Shown here in pieces: positions 1 to 5,937 of a stretch of 64,000 nucleotides of DNA. How positions within the stretch are numbered: the stretch's first letter is position 1; the number at the start of each line of letters is the position of its first letter. The notes beneath the pieces are model-generated. The model was not told the DNA's origin. It searched no databases and was given only the letters and a program-made list of their open reading frames with translations. The position numbers and the translations under genes are program-made. Origin of the DNA: Rhodoblastus sp. (GTDB lineage: Bacteria; Pseudomonadota; Alphaproteobacteria; Rhizobiales; Beijerinckiaceae); contig NZ_JAGRPM010000038.1 in NCBI RefSeq assembly GCF_019449565.1, positions 186,001-250,000 on the forward strand, given 5' to 3'.

Positions 1-183
1 CGCTTCCCTTCCCTCGACAGTGAGGGCGGCGGTCCCGTCCCCGCGCCTCGTCATCGGAGCGACGACAACGCCCTCGCCCAGCACGACGCCGCGATCGGTC
101 AATCGCGCCCCGCCGCAAAATGCCGGCGCGGGCGGCAAATCACGTTGCGCCGCCGGGCGCTCATCTCCTCGCGGCGCGATCAT
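1..183 (-). CDS. Hypothetical phage protein, 5' part only (runs off the left edge)
   Basis: An open frame of 61 codons starts at an ATG that overlaps the terminase stop codon (ATGA arrangement) and stays open to the window edge. An AAGGAG ribosome binding site lies about ten bases upstream, inside the end of the terminase gene. It therefore looks like the next gene of the same leftward late operon. The visible residues include a stretch reading LTDRGVVLGEGVVVAPMTRR. I do not recognise the family. In tailed phages this position is often a portal protein or a small head gene, but nothing here shows that. Confidence 0.55.
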   Translation of the reverse strand, partial: MIAPRGDERPAAQRDLPPAPAFCGGARLTDRGVVLGEGVVVAPMTRRGDGTAALTVEGREA

Positions 184-1529
184 TCCTTGCCCTGCTCCTT
201 CGCAGCCATCGTCCGGTAAAAATCAAACACGCCGCCGCCCTCGCCTTGATCGAAAACCAGCGAGGAAACCGCCCAGACCAGAGCGTCCACGCGATCCGGC
301 GAATAGCCTGCCCGGCCACGGTCGAAATCCGGCGTCATCAGGCACATCTGGTCTTCGAGCCGCGCGAAAAGCCCGCAATGGCGCACCCTGCCCTGCTCAT
401 AGAGCGCGGCAACCGGCTCGGCCCGCGTGAACTTCCCGCGCGAGGCGCGCACCGCGCGAAAGGCGACATTGGCGTCTACCTGGCGGATCATCGTCTCGAT
501 CATCTCGCCACCATTATTGACCTCTGCGACGAGGCAATCCGCGCCAAATTCCTTCAAGGCGGTCACGGCGCGCAAAACCCAGCCGAGCGGCGTCTCGCCC
601 TGCCGCGACAGATCGGCGAGGATGAAAACCCGACGGTCCGGTGCAAGGCCGGCGACGATCATGCCGCATTCGTCGGCGCTCTCCCCGGAGGTGACCGGCG
701 GATCGAGCGCGACGACGATGCGCCCGAGCTTCGGAATCTCTTCCTTGCCGACATGGGCGGCCTCGATTGTCTCGCGCGTCCACAAGGCGCCGGGAACGTC
801 GAGCAGCAGATGGGCGTGCAATTCCTGCCGCCCGAGCCGCGTGCCCTCATATTTACGCACCACGCGTTCCAGAAAATTTTCGGCGAGATTCCCGATATTT
901 TCATAGGTCGAATGCTGCGTCGAAAAGGTCAGCGGATCCGCCAGCAGATCGCGCATCAGTCTGGTCGGACGCGGCGTGGTGGTGATGATCGCCTGCGGCC
1001 TCTCGCCCAGACGCAGACCGAACACGGCCTGATCCCAGGCCTCGGGATAGCGCCAGGCGGCGAGTTCGTCGGCCCAGAGCTTCATATGCTGCTTGCCGCG
1101 CAACCGCTCCGGCTCCTCGGCTGAGAACAGCAGGCTTTTCGCCCCGTTCGGCCATTCCAGGCGCCGTTTGTGCGCGACGTAGCGAGGGCGTTCGTCGCGC
1201 GGGCACACCGCCAGCACGCCGGATTCGCCTTCAACCATTACGTCGCGCACATCATCGGCGGTCGCGCCGATCAAATTGACCAGGGGAAAATCATGCGCCC
1301 AATGGCGAATGGTTTCGGCCCCGGTCCGTGTCTTGCCCCAGCCGCGCCCGGCCAGAGGCAGCCAATAAACCCAATCGCCGGGCGGTATCAGTTGCTCGGC
1401 CCGCGCCCAGAACGGCCACAGGGTTTTCAGCGATTCCAGTTCATCCGCGTCGAGCTTGGCGAAAAAGCCGGCGCGCTCGCGCGGGCTCATCCGCGCCAGC
1501 GCGCTCGCATCGGTCGGGGGCTTGCGCAT
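180..1529 (-). CDS. Phage terminase large subunit
   Basis: ATPase-nuclease that pumps phage DNA into the prohead. The 449-residue protein has both expected parts. The N-terminal motor carries a Walker A motif GRGWGKT at residues 61-67 and a Walker B-like strand KLWADE near 150-155. The C-terminal RNase H-like nuclease shows acidic residues at D276 (VVALDP), E336 (LVAEVNN) and D415 (DRVDALVWA). This is the compact Terminase_6 type used by many lambdoid phages and by alphaproteobacterial gene transfer agents. It starts 8 bases after the small-terminase-like gene and its stop overlaps the next gene, so the three form one operon. The reading frame is complete, with all motif residues present, so packaging activity may be intact. 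Phage versus gene transfer agent cannot be settled from this window. Confidence 0.93.
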   Translation of the reverse strand: MRKPPTDASALARMSPRERAGFFAKLDADELESLKTLWPFWARAEQLIPPGDWVYWLPLAGRGWGKTRTGAETIRHWAHDFPLVNLIGATADDVRDVMVEGESGVLAVCPRDERPRYVAHKRRLEWPNGAKSLLFSAEEPERLRGKQHMKLWADELAAWRYPEAWDQAVFGLRLGERPQAIITTTPRPTRLMRDLLADPLTFSTQHSTYENIGNLAENFLERVVRKYEGTRLGRQELHAHLLLDVPGALWTRETIEAAHVGKEEIPKLGRIVVALDPPVTSGESADECGMIVAGLAPDRRVFILADLSRQGETPLGWVLRAVTALKEFGADCLVAEVNNGGEMIETMIRQVDANVAFRAVRASRGKFTRAEPVAALYEQGRVRHCGLFARLEDQMCLMTPDFDRGRAGYSPDRVDALVWAVSSLVFDQGEGGGVFDFYRTMAAKEQGKE

Positions 1530-1537
1530 GGCGGCGC

Positions 1538-2098
1538 TTATTTCTTCGCAACCGCTTTACCGCCTTCTGCGGCCAGCGCCGTCTCAATACAAGAGGCGGC
1601 TGGCGCCGCTTGGCCGCGCGCCAAGGCGTCGAGCTTCTTCAGCAGCGTCTGGCGCGACTCGTCGAGCGAAATCACCGCCTCCGGGCCGGCGTCGAGGCCA
1701 AGCAATTTTGCGCGGCGGTCCATGATGGACAGCACACGCGAAATCGCCGTGGCGTCGCCGCCCATCGCGGCCTTGTAATGAGCCGCCTGCAATTGATCGA
1801 GCCGCATCAATTCGAGCTGGCGCAATTCGCGCGCCGGCTGGTCACGACAAGAGCGCAGGTTCTTGGCGACAATCGCATAGATACGGCTGACGCTGACGCG
1901 CCGAAATCCGGCTTCCGGCAATTTGCGGGCGATCTCGTGAAAGGTCAGGCCATGCAGGCGCATGTTGAGAATCGCGAGGTCGCGATTGACGCGCTCCAGC
2001 GGCGTTTCGGCCCTGTGCGATCCCGCGTCCTTCGTCTCCTCCAGCCCTCTCCGGCCTCTATTTTTCTGTTGCAGCTTTTCGCGCGGGTCGGACGCCAT
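1538..2098 (-). CDS. Phage small terminase-like DNA-binding protein
   Basis: A 186-residue protein directly upstream of the large terminase, in the position of the small subunit that recognises packaging sites. The N-terminal 30 residues are highly charged. Residues about 35-80 look like a helix-turn-helix (LHGLTFHEIARKLPEAGFRRVSVSRIYAIV, split here as two helices and a turn). The central part (RLDQLQAAHYKAAMGGD, then VLSIMDRRAKLLGLD) matches the linker seen in many phage small terminases and terminase-associated proteins. The assignment rests on this pattern and on gene order. It is the first gene after the putative late promoter and terminator at 2141-2227. Confidence 0.7.
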   Translation of the reverse strand: MASDPREKLQQKNRGRRGLEETKDAGSHRAETPLERVNRDLAILNMRLHGLTFHEIARKLPEAGFRRVSVSRIYAIVAKNLRSCRDQPARELRQLELMRLDQLQAAHYKAAMGGDATAISRVLSIMDRRAKLLGLDAGPEAVISLDESRQTLLKKLDALARGQAAPAASCIETALAAEGGKAVAKK

Positions 2099-2140
2099 CG
2101 CTCTTCCAATTCATCGGCCCGGCCGGCGTGAGGCCGACCG

Positions 2141-2177
2141 AAAGCAAAACCCGGCGCCCCCTCTCGGGAGCGCCGGG
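2141..2177 (-). terminator. Intrinsic terminator in the leader of the terminase operon
   Basis: Read on the minus strand, a 12-bp stem (2150-2177, one T.G pair that is a wobble in RNA) closes on a GAGA loop, a GNRA tetraloop, and is followed by TTTTGCTTT. This is a textbook Rho-independent terminator. It lies about 15-50 nt downstream of the predicted start of the late transcript and upstream of the small terminase gene. It could end the repressor transcript, or block late transcription until an antiterminator acts. Confidence 0.75.
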
Positions 2178-2198
2178 CGCACATCTTCAACATGGATA

Positions 2199-2227
2199 TT
2201 TCTAGCAAAAGTCAGTCGACCCGTCAA
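2199..2227 (-). promoter_or_regulatory. Predicted late promoter of the terminase operon
   Basis: On the minus strand a TTGACG box (2222-2227) and a TAGAAA box (2199-2204) are separated by exactly 17 bp. The -35 box sits in the string CCCATTGAC, which also surrounds the -35 box of the divergent early promoter at 3115. Two copies of ATGGGCTTT (2227-2235 and 2237-2245) overlap or adjoin it, so it is probably repressor-controlled. Confidence 0.5.
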
Positions 2228-2258
2228 TGGGCTTTAATGGGCTTTTTTGCAATATTTT

Positions 2259-2272
2259 GGGATTTTTCCCAT
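2259..2272. promoter_or_regulatory. Putative repressor operator O3 (GGGATTTTTCCCAT)
   Basis: This 14-mer is identical to the one at 3102-3115 beside the early promoter. Both show a GGG/CCC inverted repeat around a T-run. It lies about 30 bp upstream of the predicted late promoter on the minus strand. The repeat of the same element at both promoters supports control by the same repressor. Confidence 0.5.
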
Positions 2273-2313
2273 TTTGTCTGCCGCAACACGCAATGGGCAA
2301 ATGCTGGGCAGGC

Positions 2314-3063
2314 TCAGTTTATCGTGAAGCGTCCGGCGAAACGGCCGATGATACGGACGTCATCCAAGGCCGCCTCGTAAGGAGCATAGGACGTATTGGC
2401 CGAGATCACCCGCACCTTCGTCGGCTCTGAACCCATGACGATCTGCAATCTCTTGATGACCAGGCCAAAACCGTCCCAGAGCGCGAAAATGCCCTCGGGG
2501 CTCGGAATGGTGTAGCGCAGATCGATGAAGACGCGATCGCCTTCGTACAAGCGAGGCTCCATCGAATCGCCGATCACTTCGAAGACGCGGACATGCCTCG
2601 CCGAGGCATGCAACACGCCCTGCATGATCGCGGCGGGCAGGCTCCATTCGGCGGCGATCGCCTCGGCCGAATAGACATTGCCCTGCTCGTCATGAACGAA
2701 AGCCTCGATCGGCACGCCGCCGCCGCCGGCGCCCGCGCGCACATCGACCTCCAGAATGGTTGATCCCGCCTCAGTCGCGCCATCGACGATCCTGCTGTCG
2801 ACGCTGGTGTCGAACCGGCGTCGCGGCGGCTTGTCCGGCGCGAATTCTCCGCCCGCCACTTCCGCCCCGGTGAGCAGCCAGTCGAGCGAACGCCCCAGCG
2901 CCGCCGCCAGCTTGTTGAGCGCAGGCAGCGAACCTCCGCGTCCGCGCTTGAGCGCGTCGCGCACATAGGTTTCGCCCAGACCGGCAAGCTTCGACAGGCC
3001 TTTCATGTCGAGGCCCTGCCGCTCCATCTCGGCCTTCACGCGGTTTCGGATTGACTCATCCAT
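2314..3063 (-). CDS. Phage repressor: XRE helix-turn-helix plus S24 (LexA-like) peptidase
   Basis: Lambda CI/LexA-type repressor that keeps the element silent and can cleave itself during the SOS response. The 249-residue protein has an XRE helix-turn-helix at about residues 15-60 and a C-terminal S24 peptidase domain. The catalytic serine is in GDSMEP (S167) and the lysine is K204 in VIKRL, so the self-cleavage dyad looks intact. Its start codon abuts operator O1 (3065-3080). No Shine-Dalgarno sequence precedes it, and a TATATG box lies only about 14 bp upstream of the start, so the mRNA may be nearly leaderless, as for lambda cI. It diverges from the RusA-like gene at 3197. Confidence 0.9.
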   Translation of the reverse strand: MDESIRNRVKAEMERQGLDMKGLSKLAGLGETYVRDALKRGRGGSLPALNKLAAALGRSLDWLLTGAEVAGGEFAPDKPPRRRFDTSVDSRIVDGATEAGSTILEVDVRAGAGGGGVPIEAFVHDEQGNVYSAEAIAAEWSLPAAIMQGVLHASARHVRVFEVIGDSMEPRLYEGDRVFIDLRYTIPSPEGIFALWDGFGLVIKRLQIVMGSEPTKVRVISANTSYAPYEAALDDVRIIGRFAGRFTIN

Positions 3064-3064
3064 G

Positions 3065-3144
3065 ATGGGCTTTTTCCCATATATTCACCCCCTCGTCCAG
3101 AGGGATTTTTCCCATTGACACGATGGGATCGTTCACTTTATGTT
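3065..3144 (+). promoter_or_regulatory. Divergent control region: operators O1 and O2 and early promoter
   Basis: O1 is ATGGGCTTTTTCCCAT at 3065-3080, directly upstream of the repressor start. O2 is GGGATTTTTCCCAT at 3102-3115. O2 runs into a perfect TTGACA box at 3115-3120, with a TATGTT box 18 bp further on at 3139-3144, giving a rightward promoter for the gene at 3197. A repressor bound at O2 would cover the -35 box. A half-site GATGGGATC follows at 3122-3130. Confidence 0.6.
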
Positions 3145-3196
3145 CCATTAGCTTCGCTGCGAAGCCCATTTCCTCAGGCACTTTTGCAAGGCGGCC

Positions 3197-3709
3197 ATGA
3201 CTCTCCCTGCACCTTTTCGCGTCTTCTCACCCTTCTCCTCCACCTCCATCATCGTGCCGCGCGCTGGCGCGCGCCCGCTACGTGTGGAAACCGTTAAGCC
3301 GCGCGCGGCCTTGCCGAAAACCGGCCAATTCGGCCTGAGCGCCGAGCCGCGCCCCGCCGCCCAGGCCATCACTCTGACCGTCCCGACGCCGCCGCCTGCT
3401 TCCGTCCTTTATGTCCCGACCCCGCAGGGCCTCGTGCGCTCCGAGGCCTATGAAGACTGGCTCGATCAGGCGGCGCGCCGCCTCAACGCGCAGAAGCCCG
3501 GACGCATCGGCGCGACGTTCGCGCTGGAGATCGCGGCGCCCCGCAATTCGCGCACCCGGCAATTCGGCGCGCTGGAGCGCCCTCTGGTCGAACTTCTCGC
3601 GCGCTGCAGGATCATCCGGCGCGGCCTGTCGCCGGAAAAGTTCAGCGCGACTTATGGCGGCGCGGGGTCCGAACTCACCTTGACCGTGCGCGACCATTCC
3701 GCCGCCTGA
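3197..3709 (+). CDS. RusA-like protein lacking the resolvase catalytic residues
   Basis: 170 residues. Residues about 58-165 follow the RusA Holliday-junction resolvase layout: a VPTPPPASVLYVP opening, then AYEDWLDQAARRLNAQ, PGRIGATFALEI, and a closing SATYGG plus hydrophobic strand. RusA enzymes carry a DLDN motif, a following lysine, and a further Asp before a GVI-DD segment. Here those positions read about RQFGALERP (121-129) and RCRIIRRG, so every catalytic Asp appears to be gone. The first 55 residues look unstructured. It is the first gene of the rightward phage operon, next to the DUF6456-like gene. The family call is by eye, and a structural role in DNA binding is only an inference. 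Confidence 0.6.
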   Translation: MTLPAPFRVFSPFSSTSIIVPRAGARPLRVETVKPRAALPKTGQFGLSAEPRPAAQAITLTVPTPPPASVLYVPTPQGLVRSEAYEDWLDQAARRLNAQKPGRIGATFALEIAAPRNSRTRQFGALERPLVELLARCRIIRRGLSPEKFSATYGGAGSELTLTVRDHSAA

Positions 3710-3741
3710 CCCAGCCCGCAACGCCAGAATTCGAGCGCAAG

Positions 3742-4428
3742 ATGAACAAGACGCGGAAGTCCAAAATCTCCCTGCCCAAACTCGCCTGCCTCGACACGCC
3801 CCCACGGGCGGCGGCGCGCAAGACGCTGGAAAAATTCGCCCGTTCCGGCTACCGCGCGCCGGAAGGCCCCAGCGTAGAGCGCCTGCTGAAAGCGGGCGAC
3901 TCTGCGCGCATCGAGACCTTTTCCGAAGTCGTGGAGGTCGCGCGCGGCGACAAATTCGAGGCGGCGACAGTGGACCTCGTCCGCATGCGTCTCGATGACG
4001 GACCGCTGGCGCGGCTGCGCGACCGCAACCAGCTCGACCGCGGCGACAAGGCGCGCAATTTCGCCCTCGCCCAGGCTGGCGAAAAATATCGCGAAACCTT
4101 TACGCGCGCCGGACTTGATCCTTTGCGCTCGCTGGATCCGTCGCAGGAAGTCTCAGCGGCCTATTCCCCCACCGGACTCTGGCGCTGCGAGAGCCAGATC
4201 GAGGCGCTTCAGCAATATCGCGCCGCGCGCGAGGCGATCCCGGATGATTTCCGCGATCCTCTCGCCGCAATCGTGCTCAATGACCGCGAGATTGTCGATG
4301 TCGGCCGCGAAATCGGCGCCTATCGCGACGCCAAAATGGCCGGCGCCGTGGCTCTGTTCATCCTGCGCCGCGGCCTGACAGCGCTAGCCCGCCACTACCG
4401 GATGATTTCGGCGGCTGGAACGGTCTGA
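3742..4428 (+). CDS. DUF6456-like phage protein, possible late regulator
   Basis: 228 residues, 32 bases after the RusA-like gene. The C-terminal 130 residues match the pattern of DUF6456 proteins: a DGPLARLRDRNQLDRGDKARNFALAQAGEKYRETFTRAGLDPL segment (residues about 83-125, read in pieces), then a long helix ending in AVALFILRRGLTALARHYRM near 205-223. Function is not established. In alphaproteobacterial phages such genes occupy the place of late regulators. Here the neighbours, an inactive RusA-like gene before it and a terminator-guarded late promoter in the same element, make an antitermination or activation role a fair hypothesis. It is the last phage gene and ends 10 bases from the convergent host gene meaB, so the element boundary must lie here. 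Confidence 0.6.
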   Translation: MNKTRKSKISLPKLACLDTPPRAAARKTLEKFARSGYRAPEGPSVERLLKAGDSARIETFSEVVEVARGDKFEAATVDLVRMRLDDGPLARLRDRNQLDRGDKARNFALAQAGEKYRETFTRAGLDPLRSLDPSQEVSAAYSPTGLWRCESQIEALQQYRAAREAIPDDFRDPLAAIVLNDREIVDVGREIGAYRDAKMAGAVALFILRRGLTALARHYRMISAAGTV

Positions 4429-4438
4429 ACGCCGCGCC

Positions 4439-5377
4439 TCACTGGCCCCCAAGCCGACGCATCAATTCGCACGCGATCTCCAGTTCGCGCGTGAATGGCC
4501 CTGCCGCCATAGCCCGGATCGCATTTGCCTGCGCAAGCCCCTCGCTGCCAAAACGCGCGCGGATCGATTCCTCTACCCAGGCCTTTTCCTGCGCGTCGCG
4601 GCGGGCTTTCAGAGCGCCGCTCTGCTCGGCCCAAGCACGATGCCCGGCCAAAGCCTGATGCAATTCCGCGAGTCCCGCGCCGCTCGCCGCCGACGCCAGA
4701 ATGACCGGCACACGCCAGTCGTCGTCGCGCTCGAACAAAGTGAGCGCGCCTTCGACTTCGCTTTTCGCGCGTTTCGCGGCGTCGCCCATATCGGCCTTGG
4801 TCACGACGACAATGTCGGGCAATTCCATCACGCCGGCCTTCATGAATTGCAGGCTGTCGCCCGAACCCGGCTGGACGCAGAGAATGACGCTGTCGACAGC
4901 GAAAGAGATATCCGCTTCGGATTGCCCAATGCCGACGCTTTCGATCAGCACGCGGTCGAATAGAGCGCGCATCAGCGCCGCCGCCGCGATGGTCTGGTCG
5001 GACAGCCCGCCGAGCCTGTCGCGCGCCGCCATGGAGCGCACGAAAACGCCCTGATCGTCCGGGTCCGTCGCCATGCGCGCACGGTCGCCGAGCAACGCGC
5101 CGCCAGTACGCCGCGACGACGGATCGACAGCGATGACGCCGACAGTCTCGCTCCGCGCGCGCCAGTCGCGCAACAGGGCGTTGGTGAGAGTCGATTTGCC
5201 GACGCCGGGCGGTCCGGTCAGTCCGGCGGCATGGGCGCGGGTCCGGGCCAGAGCCGCGTCGAGCAGTTCCGCCAGCTCCGCCGTGCCCTGCCGCGTCTCG
5301 ATCAGCGCCAGAGCGCGCGAAAGGCCGCGCTTGCCGCCGGCGGCGATGGAAGCCAGATCAGGAACAGGCGCGCGCAT
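4439..5377 (-). CDS. meaB: Methylmalonyl-CoA mutase-associated GTPase MeaB
   Basis: G3E-family GTPase chaperone that loads and protects adenosylcobalamin in methylmalonyl-CoA (or ethylmalonyl-CoA) mutase. The start MRAPVPDLA is chosen because GGAGG lies 6 bases upstream, giving 312 residues, normal for MeaB/ArgK. Walker A is GPPGVGKST at residues 55-63. The switch region VDPSSRRTGGALLGDR and the specificity motif VTKAD are present. The substrate enzyme is represented by the mutase small subunit at 61637, far away in this window, so the two are not in one operon. It is convergent with, and 10 bases from, the last phage gene. Confidence 0.93.
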   Translation of the reverse strand: MRAPVPDLASIAAGGKRGLSRALALIETRQGTAELAELLDAALARTRAHAAGLTGPPGVGKSTLTNALLRDWRARSETVGVIAVDPSSRRTGGALLGDRARMATDPDDQGVFVRSMAARDRLGGLSDQTIAAAALMRALFDRVLIESVGIGQSEADISFAVDSVILCVQPGSGDSLQFMKAGVMELPDIVVVTKADMGDAAKRAKSEVEGALTLFERDDDWRVPVILASAASGAGLAELHQALAGHRAWAEQSGALKARRDAQEKAWVEESIRARFGSEGLAQANAIRAMAAGPFTRELEIACELMRRLGGQ

Positions 5378-5438
5378 GAAGCCTCCGCAAATGCAGCGCG
5401 GGTCTAGCGGGCGCCGCGCGGTCTGGCAAGACTCTGCG

Positions 5439-5858
5439 TTAATCTCCCACCGCGTGCAAAATGACCTCACGGCGATGCGGCGCATGGCGATGCTCGAACA
5501 GATAAATCCCCTGCCAGGTCCCCAGCAGCAGATCGCCCTCGGCGAAGGGAATGGTGAGGCTCACCTGCGTCAAGGCCGTGCGCACATGCGCCGGCATATC
5601 GTCCGGGCCTTCGTTCTCATGGCTGTAGAGCCCCCGCCCTTCCGGCGCCACGCGGTCGAAAAAGGCGAGCAGATCGTCGAGGACGGAAGGATCGGCGTTT
5701 TCCTGGATCAGCAACGATGCCGAGGTGTGGCGGCAGAAAACCGTCAGCTGCCCGAGCGCCAGGCCGCTGGCGCGCAAAAAGGCGCGCGCCTCGCGGGTGA
5801 ACTCGAACAGCCCACGCCCGCGCGTAGCAATCGTCAAGCGATGTTGAGCCTGCTGCAA
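5439..5858 (-). CDS. YjbQ/UPF0047 family protein (secondary thiamine-phosphate synthase type)
   Basis: 139 residues when started at TTG 5858, which has GGGAGG six bases upstream. A longer open frame exists upstream, but it runs through a repeat-like stretch and is not needed. The family signature is clear: QLTVFCRHTSASLLIQENAD near residues 35-55 and the histidine-rich end with GTWQGIYLFEHR. YjbQ proteins are small trimeric or hexameric metal-binding enzymes; weak thiamine phosphate synthase activity is known for E. coli YjbQ, but the physiological role is unclear. It follows ppdK on the same strand, 79 bases away. Confidence 0.88.
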   Translation of the reverse strand: MQQAQHRLTIATRGRGLFEFTREARAFLRASGLALGQLTVFCRHTSASLLIQENADPSVLDDLLAFFDRVAPEGRGLYSHENEGPDDMPAHVRTALTQVSLTIPFAEGDLLLGTWQGIYLFEHRHAPHRREVILHAVGD

Positions 5859-5888
5859 AATGCGCCTCCCTCGCCAACGCAGTCCCTT

Positions 5889-5931
5889 CTTCCCTCGCGA
5901 GAGAAGGTGGCGCGCAGCGACGGATGAGGGG
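5889..5931. repeat. REP-like intergenic palindromic element
   Basis: The segment between ppdK and the YjbQ gene has a CTTCCCTCGCGAGAGAAGG inverted repeat followed by GTGGCGCGCAGCGACGGATGAGGGG. This resembles short intergenic palindromes that are dispersed in many Rhizobiales genomes. Only one copy is seen in this window, so the repeat call rests on resemblance. Confidence 0.35.
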
Positions 5932-5937
5932 AAAAAC

